Source: Paracoccaceae bacterium (GTDB lineage: Bacteria > Pseudomonadota > Alphaproteobacteria > Rhodobacterales > Rhodobacteraceae). Taken from it: a stretch of DNA of 8,621 bases. Under the pieces are notes generated by a model. It saw only the letters and a program-made list of their open reading frames with translations, had not been told where the DNA came from and did not search any database. A program made the translations under genes and the position numbers. This document shows, piece by piece, positions 1 to 5,730 of the stretch; within the stretch, counting starts at the first letter, position 1, and each line of letters starts with the position of its first letter. The stretch lies in assembly GCA_024304875.1 (NCBI GenBank), contig JAMWZF010000116.1, forward strand, positions 1 to 8,621. Reading direction: 5' to 3'.

Positions 1-362
1 GGCCGGCCCGGGTCGGTCCCGGCTTCGAATACGGGCTGGAGCCCGAGGGGGCCCAGAATGGCTGGGACCTGATCCCGGTCGCCATCGACATCTCGGCCGA
101 CCGCATCACCCTGGCCTATCCCACCGCCGAGCCGGGCGTCTTTCCGGACCTGGCCTTCAACGGCTACGTCCTCGACTTCCTGACCGATTGCGTTCTGTTC
201 AACGGCGCCCGGCTCGACACCGGGAATTCCACCGTGACCTTCGAGGAGGACGACCTCTTCACCCGCGGCGCGGCGCTCTACATCGACGTCGGCGGGCAGG
301 CCTACGGACCGGACACGATCATCTCGATCCTCGTCGACGTGGCGGACTGCCCGCTCAGCTGA
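1..362 (+). CDS. C-terminal part of an unrecognised, probably exported protein (partial)
   Basis: This reading frame is open from the window edge and ends at TGA 360-362, giving the last 119 residues of a protein whose start lies outside. I do not recognise the family. The visible part alternates short hydrophobic strands with Gly/Asp/Asn turns and contains a VGPGFEYG stretch near its beginning, with ADRITLAYP and FNGYVLDF further on. This looks like a beta-sandwich domain of a secreted protein. Similar VGPG-E-F openings occur in some bacterial exported proteins, but that resemblance is from memory. Two cysteines, one mid-fragment (LTDCVLF) and one five residues from the end (ADCPLS), could form a disulfide, which would fit a periplasmic or extracellular location. 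No membrane segment or C-terminal sorting signal is present. Codon use (C or G in nearly all third positions) supports real coding. It converges on the PNPOx gene across a 128-nt gap. Confidence 0.7.
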   Translation, partial: PARVGPGFEYGLEPEGAQNGWDLIPVAIDISADRITLAYPTAEPGVFPDLAFNGYVLDFLTDCVLFNGARLDTGNSTVTFEEDDLFTRGAALYIDVGGQAYGPDTIISILVDVADCPLS

Positions 363-431
363 GCGGCGCTCCGTTCCCCTTGGCGCCGGCCTTATTCTCA
401 TTCTGCCGGGAAATACCTCGGGGCCGAAGGC

Positions 432-481
432 GGGGGTCGTCATTGGAGCGGCATTGGTCCGAGGGACAATGACGACGCCCC
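432..481. terminator. Hairpin between convergent genes, possible bidirectional terminator
   Basis: Bases 432-445 pair with 467-481 as a 14-bp stem with one bulged base (G477): GTCGTCATTG against CAATGACGAC, extended by four G-C pairs. The loop is 21 nt. The stem lies 70 bases after the rightward stop codon and 10 bases after the end of the leftward gene, where a shared terminator is expected. There is no T-run on either side, so the intrinsic terminator assignment is tentative. The right arm can also pair with a second CATTGGTCC copy at 452-460, giving a competing smaller hairpin. Confidence 0.5.
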
Positions 482-490
482 CCTCGATGC

Positions 491-1090
491 TCACCACATG
501 CGGTCCCGGGCGTAGTCCGCGTAGCCGGCGTCGTAGGCGGCGCCGTCGAAGCCCTCGTCCAGCTCGCGCACGAAATCACCCGCGGTGGGCAGCCCCCCGG
601 CGTCGTCCCGGCCCCAGAGGCCGGACCGCATCAGGGCCTTGGCGCACTGGAAGTAGACCTCGGCCACCCTCACCTCCGTCACCGTGACGGGGTGCTGGCC
701 GCGCTGCTCGAACAGGCCCGTCACCGCGGGATCGTCGGTCACCTCGGCGGTTCCGTTGACCCGCACCACGTTGTCCGACCCCGGCACCAGGAACATCAGG
801 CTCACCCGGCCGTCGCGGACGACGTTGCGCAGGGAATCCAGCCGGTTGTTGCCCTTCCAGTCCGGCAGCAGGAGCGTCCGGTCGTCCGCGATCCGCACCA
901 CCGGGCCGTCGTCGCCCCGGGGCGTCGCATCCGTCCCCTCGGGGCCGACCGTCGAGAGGATGCAGAACCGCGAGGCCGCGATCCAGCGCCGGTAGAGCGG
1001 CGTCAGATGGGTCACAACCTTCTCGATCGACCTCGGACTGGCAAGGCCGTAGAGCGCCTCGAGCGCGGCGACGGAGGTGATCTTCGGCAT
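491..1090 (-). CDS. Pyridoxamine 5'-phosphate oxidase (PNPOx) family protein, copy 1 (downstream paralog)
   Basis: This encodes a 199-residue protein of the split-barrel, FMN-binding PNPOx fold, cytoplasmic with no signal peptide or membrane segment. Family members generally bind flavin and act on small substrates; the substrate here is unknown. Visible core motifs are YRRWI (33-37), RFCILSTVGPEGTD (41-54), TPRGDDGPVV (56-65), LLPDWKGNNRLDSLRN (74-89) and SLMFLVPG (97-104), then VNGTAEV and an EVYFQCAKALMRS segment near 144-156. The run resembles a PNPOx subfamily distinct from true PdxH. I chose ATG 1088-1090 over GTG codons at 1102 and 1099 because it aligns exactly with the start of the upstream paralog and makes both proteins 199 residues. 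The ribosome site is weak (GGTG, 6-nt spacing), and the start lies 5 bp past the preceding stop, so translation probably depends on coupling. It is the last gene of the ftsE-ftsX-plsC operon. It ends in Met-Trp like its paralog. Confidence 0.9.
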   Translation of the reverse strand: MPKITSVAALEALYGLASPRSIEKVVTHLTPLYRRWIAASRFCILSTVGPEGTDATPRGDDGPVVRIADDRTLLLPDWKGNNRLDSLRNVVRDGRVSLMFLVPGSDNVVRVNGTAEVTDDPAVTGLFEQRGQHPVTVTEVRVAEVYFQCAKALMRSGLWGRDDAGGLPTAGDFVRELDEGFDGAAYDAGYADYARDRMW

Positions 1091-1095
1091 CGGGT

Positions 1096-1695
1096 TCACC
1101 ACATCGAGGTTTTCAGGGCGTCGTCATAGACATCGTCAAGGACCGCCGGCTCGAAGGCCCGGTCGGCGTCGGCGACCAGTTCGCCGGCCGAGGGCAGCCC
1201 CTCGGCATCGTTGCGGTTCCAGATGTTCGAGCGCAGCAGGGCCTTGCCGCACTGGAAATAGACCTCGCGCGGGGTGAAGACGATCACGGTGGCCGGGTGC
1301 ATCCTCTTGCGTTCGAACCTCGCACGGAAGTCTTCGTCGGCCGTCACCTGCGCGGTGCCGTTGATCCGCACCACGTCGGTCTTGCCGGGGACGAGGAACA
1401 TCAGGCTGATGCGCCCGTCCCGGACGATGTTGCGCAAGCTGTCCAGCCGGTTGTTCCCCTGCCAGTCGGGCATCAGGAGGGTGCGCTCGTCCTCGACCAG
1501 GACCACCGGGCCGTCGTCGCCGCGCGGCGTTCCGTCGGTCCCCTCGGGCCCGACGGTGGAGAGGATGCAGAAACGCGAGGCCTCGATCCAGCGCCGGTAG
1601 GCCGGGGTCACCCGGTCGGTCACCTTGGTCAGGGCGACCGCATGGGCGGCGCCATAGTGGCGCTCCAGCTCGGCGATGTCGGTGATCGGGGTCAT
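1096..1695 (-). CDS. Pyridoxamine 5'-phosphate oxidase (PNPOx) family protein, copy 2 (upstream paralog)
   Basis: This 199-residue protein is a tandem paralog of the next gene downstream. Hand alignment without gaps gives 120 of 199 identical residues (about 60%). Identity is near complete across residues 31-118, the predicted flavin-binding core (RFCILSTVGPEGTD, TPRGDDGPVV, PDWQGNNRLDSLRN, SLMFLVPG). It is low in 1-30, 121-141 and 171-199. The second conserved patch EVYFQCGKALLRS (144-156) is kept. Start ATG 1693-1695 overlaps the plsC stop in an ATGA junction and has a near-perfect ribosome site, AAGGAGG (1703-1709 on the plus-strand map), 7 nt upstream. A much longer open frame extends upstream but runs antiphase through plsC and is not coding. 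Expected activity is FMN-dependent oxidoreduction in the cytoplasm; substrate unknown. Neither copy can be called PdxH from sequence. The sequence variation between copies suggests divergence in substrate or partner rather than a fresh duplication. Confidence 0.92.
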   Translation of the reverse strand: MTPITDIAELERHYGAAHAVALTKVTDRVTPAYRRWIEASRFCILSTVGPEGTDGTPRGDDGPVVLVEDERTLLMPDWQGNNRLDSLRNIVRDGRISLMFLVPGKTDVVRINGTAQVTADEDFRARFERKRMHPATVIVFTPREVYFQCGKALLRSNIWNRNDAEGLPSAGELVADADRAFEPAVLDDVYDDALKTSMW

Positions 1696-2438
1696 GTCGT
1701 GCCCTCCTTGGGCAGGGAAAAACCGGCCTCCGTCATCAGGGCATCGGACCGGTCTTCGATGGCGGCCTCGAGCTCGGCCAGAAAGACGCCCTGGGTCATT
1801 CCCGCCGGGATCGGGTCGAGGTATTCGATCACCGCCGTCCCTGGCCGCCGCAGAATTCCGCGGCGGGGCCAGAACAGGCCGACGTTGCAGGCCACCGGCA
1901 CGCAGGGTTGGCCAAGCTCCTTGTAGAGAACCGCGGCCCCTACCTTGTAGGGGGCGATGACCCCCGGCGCGATCCGGGTGCCCTGGGGATAGATGATGAG
2001 CTGGCCGGGGTCGGCCTTGCCCCGGGCGACGTCGCTGACCATCCGCCGGATCGCCTCGGTCCGCCGGCCCCGGTCCACCGGCACGCAGCCGATCCGCAGC
2101 GCGTACCAGCCGAGCACCGGGGCGCGGGTCAGCTCCTTCTTCATGATGAACTTGCCGCGGGGCACCGTCGAATAGATCGCGATGATGTCGAAGAAGCTCT
2201 GGTGCTTGGCGGCGATCAGGACCTCGCCCGTCGGCGGCGTGCCCCGGACCTCGAGCTTGAGGCCCACCATCCACCGCGCGGTCCAGATCGCGAAGCGGGC
2301 CCAGGCCCGGCAGGCGGCGACGGCGCCATCGGGGCTGCGCAGGGCGGCGGGAAGGTAGACAAGGCCATAGACCGCCATCGCGGGATAGATCAGTGCCACG
2401 TGCAGGGCCGAGCGGATCCATTGCACCAGATCGCTCAT
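1692..2438 (-). CDS. plsC: 1-acyl-sn-glycerol-3-phosphate acyltransferase (PlsC-type lysophospholipid acyltransferase)
   Basis: This 248-residue membrane-associated acyltransferase should transfer an acyl group to the sn-2 position of lysophosphatidic acid, giving phosphatidic acid for phospholipid synthesis. The four family blocks are visible: catalytic H-x4-D as HQSFFD (79-84), the VPVDRGR segment (119-125), YPQGTR (150-155) and VPVACN (180-185). Block III normally reads FPEGTR; here Gln replaces Glu, a variation worth noting but not obviously inactivating. A hydrophobic N-terminal segment (about residues 12-32) probably anchors it in the inner membrane. The start at 2436-2438 overlaps the ftsX stop as ATGA and has GAGGGA 6 nt upstream. 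Its own stop overlaps the next gene, again as ATGA. Length is normal for the family. The lysophospholipid substrate could differ from LPA, since the family is broad, but the acyltransferase call is secure. Confidence 0.92.
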   Translation of the reverse strand: MSDLVQWIRSALHVALIYPAMAVYGLVYLPAALRSPDGAVAACRAWARFAIWTARWMVGLKLEVRGTPPTGEVLIAAKHQSFFDIIAIYSTVPRGKFIMKKELTRAPVLGWYALRIGCVPVDRGRRTEAIRRMVSDVARGKADPGQLIIYPQGTRIAPGVIAPYKVGAAVLYKELGQPCVPVACNVGLFWPRRGILRRPGTAVIEYLDPIPAGMTQGVFLAELEAAIEDRSDALMTEAGFSLPKEGTT

Positions 2439-3346
2439 GACAGATCCCTCAGCCGGCGCGTCGCCGCGGTGCGGGTGGCGGCGAAGGCGACGAGCGCCGC
2501 CAGCGGCGGAATCGCCAGCGGCCAGAGCCAGCCCGCACCGGTGAAGCCGAGGCCGGTGAGGAAGCCGCCCGCCACCTCGGTGCGCGGGATCAGAAGAAGC
2601 GCCGCCATGCCCGCCGCCATCCCCGCCAGGGCGCCGGACAGGGTCCGCTGGGTGAAGCGGCGGACGAAGGCGCGGGCGATGTAGGCATCCTGCGCCCCGA
2701 CCAGGCGCATCACCCGGATGACCTGCGCATTGGCCGCGAGGGCCGCCTGGGCGGCGAGGGTGATCATGGCGCCGGTCGAGGCCCCGATCAGGAGAAGGGC
2801 GAGCCAACCCAGGGAGCGCAGGCGCGCCGCCGCCGCCACCAGCGGCTCGCGCCAGCGGGTGTGATCGTCGAGCACGGCGCCCGGCACCTCGGCCTGCAGG
2901 CGCGCGCGCAGGCCGGCGGCATCGAAGCCGTCCTCCTCCTCGATGATCTCGATCAGGCGGGGCAACGGCAGGCTGGCGACCGGCAGGCCGGGGCCGAACC
3001 AGGGCTCCAGCAGGGCCTGCTGCTCGGCCTCCGAGAGAAGCCGCGCCTCGGCCACGCCGGGGGTCGTGGTCAGAACCTCGAGCGCCGTCGCCGTCTGCGC
3101 CTCCATCTGCCCGGCGGGGGCCGACAGGCGCAGGGTCGAGGTGCGGGCCAGTTCGTCGCTCCAGCGGTCGGCAAGCCGTCCGGCGGCAAAGGAGAAGGCC
3201 ATGGCGAAGACGGCGAGAAAGGCCATCGCCGCCGCGGTGAAGGATGTCAGCCAGGCGGTGAAGCCGGAGGGGGGCACCGCCCGCTCGGCCTTGGGGTCGC
3301 CGATCAGGAGAAGCCAGCCGCGCCGGGCAAAGGCCGGCACCCTCAC
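2435..3346 (-). CDS. ftsX: Cell division protein FtsX (ABC transporter permease-like)
   Basis: This 303-residue integral membrane partner of FtsE belongs to the divisome complex that, in studied bacteria, controls periplasmic peptidoglycan hydrolases during septation. The topology is that of FtsX. There is a cytoplasmic N-terminus, a first membrane segment near 32-56, and a periplasmic domain of about 115 residues (60-175). Three further membrane segments lie near 178-204, 236-254 and 268-290, and the C-terminus is a short basic tail. The conserved cytoplasmic coupling region appears as QVIRVMRLVGAQDAYIARAF (208-227), matching the family MRLVGA motif that contacts FtsE. The start is GTG 3344-3346, overlapping the ftsE stop in a GTGA junction. 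The Shine-Dalgarno is poor, so translation probably relies on coupling to ftsE. The N-terminal 30 residues carry several Arg/Lys, consistent with cytoplasmic placement. Confidence 0.95.
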   Translation of the reverse strand: MRVPAFARRGWLLLIGDPKAERAVPPSGFTAWLTSFTAAAMAFLAVFAMAFSFAAGRLADRWSDELARTSTLRLSAPAGQMEAQTATALEVLTTTPGVAEARLLSEAEQQALLEPWFGPGLPVASLPLPRLIEIIEEEDGFDAAGLRARLQAEVPGAVLDDHTRWREPLVAAAARLRSLGWLALLLIGASTGAMITLAAQAALAANAQVIRVMRLVGAQDAYIARAFVRRFTQRTLSGALAGMAAGMAALLLIPRTEVAGGFLTGLGFTGAGWLWPLAIPPLAALVAFAATRTAATRRLRDLS

Positions 3347-4017
3347 AGGTCCGCCCCCGCCAGTTGCAGCCGCCGCTCGGTCAGGCGCAGCACGCGGGAC
3401 TGCACTTCCTGCTTGGCGGCGCGGATCAGGGCCATGTCATGGGTGGCGACCAGCACGGTCTTGCCCATGCGGTTCAGCTCGACCAGCAGCCTCAGCAGGC
3501 GCTGGGACATCTCCCAGTCGATGTTGCCGGTGGGCTCGTCCGCCAGGATCACGTCGGGCGACATGATGACGGCGCGGGCCAGGGCGGCGCGCTGGCGCTC
3601 GCCCCCCGACAGCTCGGGCGGCAGCTGGGAGGCCTGTTTCGTCAGCCCGACCCAGGCGATCAGGTCGGCGAGATCCTGGATGCCCTTGTCCTTGCGGCCC
3701 GCAACGGTCAGCGGCAGGGCGATGTTCTCGGAGACCGGCAGATGATCGAGGAACTGGCAGTCCTGGTGGACCACGCCGATCCGCCGCCGGGCCAGGGCGA
3801 TGCCGTCCCGGCTCATCTGGCGGGCATCCTCGCCGAAAAGGCGCACCTCGCCCGCGGTGGCGATCAGCTCGCCGTAGCACAGCTTCATCAGGGTGGTCTT
3901 GCCCGCCCCCGAGGGGCCGGTGAGGAAGTGGAACGAGCCCGGTGAGAGGGTCAGGGACAGGTCCGAGAACAGCTCTCCGCCGCCGTAGCTGTAGGCAACG
4001 TGGCTCAACTCGATCAC
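3343..4017 (-). CDS. ftsE: Cell division ATP-binding protein FtsE
   Basis: This 224-residue ABC-type ATPase energises FtsX at the division site. All nucleotide-binding motifs are intact: Walker A GPSGAGKT (34-41), Q-loop Gln85 in VVHQD, signature LSGGE (136-140), Walker B VILADEP (156-162) and the switch His193 in ATHD. The length is typical for FtsE. GTNIDWEM-like wording after Walker B (PTGNIDWEMSQ) is also FtsE-like. The start is GTG 4015-4017, preceded by a purine-rich GGAGGGGGAG about 5-13 nt upstream, the only good ribosome site near the frame start. It is the first gene of the leftward operon, and the next three genes overlap each other or it by 4 bp. The promoter should lie in 4018-4207, shared divergently with the zinc-ribbon gene. 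I found no convincing leftward -35/-10 pair there. Confidence 0.96.
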   Translation of the reverse strand: MIELSHVAYSYGGGELFSDLSLTLSPGSFHFLTGPSGAGKTTLMKLCYGELIATAGEVRLFGEDARQMSRDGIALARRRIGVVHQDCQFLDHLPVSENIALPLTVAGRKDKGIQDLADLIAWVGLTKQASQLPPELSGGERQRAALARAVIMSPDVILADEPTGNIDWEMSQRLLRLLVELNRMGKTVLVATHDMALIRAAKQEVQSRVLRLTERRLQLAGADL

Positions 4018-4123
4018 CGTTTCTCCCCCTCCGCTTGCGCACCGGCGCCCTTCTGCCTCAAAGGCCGCGCTGGTGCAATTGCCACGAATGCTTCAGGAAT
4101 TCCGCGCGGGGCCTTGCCGGACT

Positions 4124-4151
4124 TTGCGAGCGGCGCGGGGCTTGCTAACGT
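4124..4151 (+). promoter_or_regulatory. Weak candidate promoter for the zinc-ribbon gene
   Basis: TTGCGA (4124-4129) and TAACGT (4146-4151) are separated by 16 bp and lie 57 bp upstream of the start codon, in the 190-bp divergent intergenic region. Each matches its sigma-70 hexamer only partly (four of six for the -35, three of six for the -10). The call rests on position as much as sequence. The rest of 4018-4207 shows no strong dyad or terminator. Confidence 0.25.
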
Positions 4152-4207
4152 CCGCGCAGGGGAAACGGCCGAAACGTGCCGACCCGAGGGGCTCGAGGGG
4201 ATACCAG

Positions 4208-5164
4208 ATGCGGCTGACCTGTCCGAATTGCGGCGCCCAGTACGAGGTGGCCGATGACGTGGTGCCAGACACAGGCCGCGACGTGCAGTGTTCCAATTGC
4301 GGTCACGTCTGGTTCGAGAAACCGGGCGGCTATGACGAGGTGGAGCCCGAGCCCGAGCACCCGACCCATGTCGAGACGGACCCAGAGCATGAGCCGGACG
4401 CGGTCGTCGGCGACATGGACCCGGACACGCCGGCCGACGACGATTTCGACGATGACGATGACGATGACGACGACAGCCTCTTCGATGACGACTTGATCGA
4501 GGAGGAGGCCGCGGCCGAGGACGACGGGGTCCGCGACGAGGACGACGAGCGGCCCGAGGAGAGCCCGGCCCCCGAGGAGCCGCCGCAGACTGCGGCGGCC
4601 ATGTCGCCCGGCCTAGACCCCGATGTCGAGGACATCCTTCGCACCGAGGCCGCCCGCGAGCGGGCCGCCCGCCAGGGCGCCGCGATCGAGAGCCAGGAGG
4701 AGCTGGGCCTGGACAGCGCCGGGCCCGCGGCCGAGCGCGCGCGGCGCCGGGGCGAGGCCGCGCGCAATCTCGCCCGCCTGCGCGGCGAAGAGGAGGCGAC
4801 CGTGATCGGCGGCCCGATCTCCGCGCCCACCGCGGAAGGTGCCCGGCGGGACCGGCTGCCAGATATCGAAGAGATCAACACGACGCTCGAGTCCGGCTCC
4901 GACAGGGGTGCCGCCGCGCCCGACACCGAGAAGGACAGGCAGGCCCGCGGCTTCCGCTACGGCTTTGGCCTCGTGACCCTGGTGATGGCGGCCCTCGCCC
5001 TTCTCTATCTCGGCGCGGACGAGATCGGCGATGCGCTCCCGCAGCTGGAGCCGACGATGACGGCCTATCAGGACGCGGTCGATCAGGCGCGGCTCTGGCT
5101 CGACCTCAAGGTCCAGTCGCTGATCGCGGGCTCCGGCCCAGGTGTCGGCACAGCGTCCGAGTAG
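4208..5164 (+). CDS. Zinc-ribbon (MJ0042-type) membrane protein with acidic linker
   Basis: This 318-residue protein opens with a zinc ribbon: Cys5-x2-Cys8 and Cys28-x2-Cys31, in the CPNCGAQYEV and QCSNCGHVWF context typical of the MJ0042/zinc-ribbon_5 N-terminal domain. Residues 42-125 are extremely acidic and low in complexity, including nine consecutive Asp (81-89) and further Asp/Glu clusters to about 115. Residues 138-250 are charged and Ala-rich, probably helical or disordered. They hold two motif-like stretches, DPDVEDILRTEAARERAA and LPDIEEINTTLES, which look conserved rather than random. One membrane segment (about 251-268) is followed by some 50 residues. The likely topology is a cytoplasmic N-terminus with the C-terminus outside the inner membrane. 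Function is unknown; the ribbon may bind protein or nucleic acid at the membrane. I chose ATG 4208 because it puts the ribbon at the N-terminus and has AGGGG 7 nt upstream; an in-frame extension to 4073 is possible but lacks support. It is divergent from ftsE and 70 bp before the stress-protein gene. Confidence 0.85.
   Translation: MRLTCPNCGAQYEVADDVVPDTGRDVQCSNCGHVWFEKPGGYDEVEPEPEHPTHVETDPEHEPDAVVGDMDPDTPADDDFDDDDDDDDDSLFDDDLIEEEAAAEDDGVRDEDDERPEESPAPEEPPQTAAAMSPGLDPDVEDILRTEAARERAARQGAAIESQEELGLDSAGPAAERARRRGEAARNLARLRGEEEATVIGGPISAPTAEGARRDRLPDIEEINTTLESGSDRGAAAPDTEKDRQARGFRYGFGLVTLVMAALALLYLGADEIGDALPQLEPTMTAYQDAVDQARLWLDLKVQSLIAGSGPGVGTASE
4448..4474 (+). repeat. GAY-codon microsatellite encoding nine aspartates
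   Basis: Three tandem GACGAT hexamers followed by GAC triplets encode Asp81-89 of the zinc-ribbon protein. Because the repeat unit is a multiple of three, slippage would lengthen or shorten the acidic run without breaking the frame. Confidence 0.8.
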
Positions 5165-5211
5165 GCCCGACGAGGTCATTGCGCGAGCGGCCGCATCGCG
5201 GCACACTCCGC

Positions 5212-5232
5212 GCCGGACAAGGGAGGTCCGGC
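5212..5232 (+). promoter_or_regulatory. Hairpin presenting the universal stress protein ribosome site in its loop
   Basis: GCCGGAC (5212-5218) and GTCCGGC (5226-5232) form a perfect 7-bp stem around the loop AAGGGAG (5219-5225). The loop is most of the Shine-Dalgarno sequence for the start codon at 5235, and the final G of GGGAGG is paired. The start codon begins two bases after the stem. The structure is seen directly; any regulatory effect on translation is inferred. Confidence 0.6.
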
Positions 5233-5234
5233 CC

Positions 5235-5690
5235 ATGCGCAAGTTCCTGGTCGTTCTCGACGACAGCCGCGAATGTCTGAACGCCATGCGCTTCGCCGCC
5301 ATGCGCGCTGCGAAGTCCGGAGGCGGCGTCCAGGTCCTCTCGATCATCCCCCCCGACGAATTCAACCATTGGATCGGCGTGGGCGAAGTGATGCGGGCCG
5401 AGTCGCGCGAGCGGATCGAGGTTCATTTCGAGGTCTTCGCCAAGTGGATGCGCGACAAGCAGGGCGTCGACCCCGAACTGGTGATCCGCGAGGGTGAGCC
5501 GGTGCCCGAGATCCTCGCCCAGATCAAGGACGACCCCGAGATCGGCGTGCTGGTCCTCGGTGCCGGAGACGAGAAGGGCGGACCGGGGCCGCTGGTCTCG
5601 CAGCTGTCGAAGGGCGCGGGCAGCCTCCCCATCCCGGTGACGATCGTGCCGGGGTCGATGTCCAAGGAACGGCTCGAAGCGATCACCTGA
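5235..5690 (+). CDS. Universal stress protein (UspA superfamily)
   Basis: This 151-residue single-domain protein of the Usp alpha/beta fold is predicted to be cytoplasmic. The N-terminal strand KFLVVLDDSRECLNAMRFA (3-21) corresponds to the family VxxDxS opening, and the C-terminal strand PIPVTIVPG (132-140) closes the domain. Between them lie ELVIREGEPVPEILAQIK (81-98) and IGVLVLGAGD (103-112), matching the usual order. The ATP-binding signature G-x2-G-x9-G-(S/T) seen in nucleotide-binding Usps is not found after the LGAG strand; the region instead reads GGPGPLVSQLSKGAGS. It may therefore be of the non-ATP-binding or an altered class. I chose ATG 5235 because it starts exactly at the family N-terminus with GGGAGG 8 nt upstream. 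It may be co-transcribed with the zinc-ribbon gene 70 bp upstream. No U-tailed terminator follows; the first structure downstream is the palindrome at 5710. Confidence 0.88.
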   Translation: MRKFLVVLDDSRECLNAMRFAAMRAAKSGGGVQVLSIIPPDEFNHWIGVGEVMRAESRERIEVHFEVFAKWMRDKQGVDPELVIREGEPVPEILAQIKDDPEIGVLVLGAGDEKGGPGPLVSQLSKGAGSLPIPVTIVPGSMSKERLEAIT

Positions 5691-5709
5691 CGTCCGCCAC
5701 CCGCCCGGA

Positions 5710-5730
5710 TTTGCCTAATAATTAGGCAAA
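5710..5730. promoter_or_regulatory. 21-bp AT-rich perfect palindrome, probable operator
   Basis: TTTGCCTAAT and ATTAGGCAAA flank a central A at 5720, a perfect 10+1+10 dyad in a strongly GC-rich region. It contains AATAAT (5717-5722), five of six matches to a -10 hexamer, though no good -35 lies upstream. It begins 19 bp after the stress-protein stop and 351 bp before the next start codon. On neither strand is it followed by a T-run, so a transcription-factor site is more likely than a terminator. I cannot assign it to a known regulator. Confidence 0.55.

Noticed and set aside
188..472. Rightward 94-codon Arg-rich frame near the left edge
   Set aside because: It overlaps the better supported frame ending at 362 in another phase, has shadow-like Arg/His/Gly composition and runs into the intergenic hairpin.
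1091..1102. GTG starts at 1102 and 1099 for PNPOx copy 1
   Set aside because: They give a four- or three-residue extension with no match in the paralog and no ribosome site; ATG 1090 aligns the two proteins exactly.
1297..1926. Rightward open frame of about 209 codons over the PNPOx and plsC genes
   Set aside because: It is antisense to two well-supported genes and is rich in His/Gly/Arg/Pro, typical of reverse reading of GC-rich coding DNA.
4330..4926. Leftward serine-rich open frame of about 198 codons
   Set aside because: It is the antisense image of the Asp/Glu codon-rich linker of the zinc-ribbon gene, has no ribosome site and reads as low-complexity Ser/Ala/Arg.
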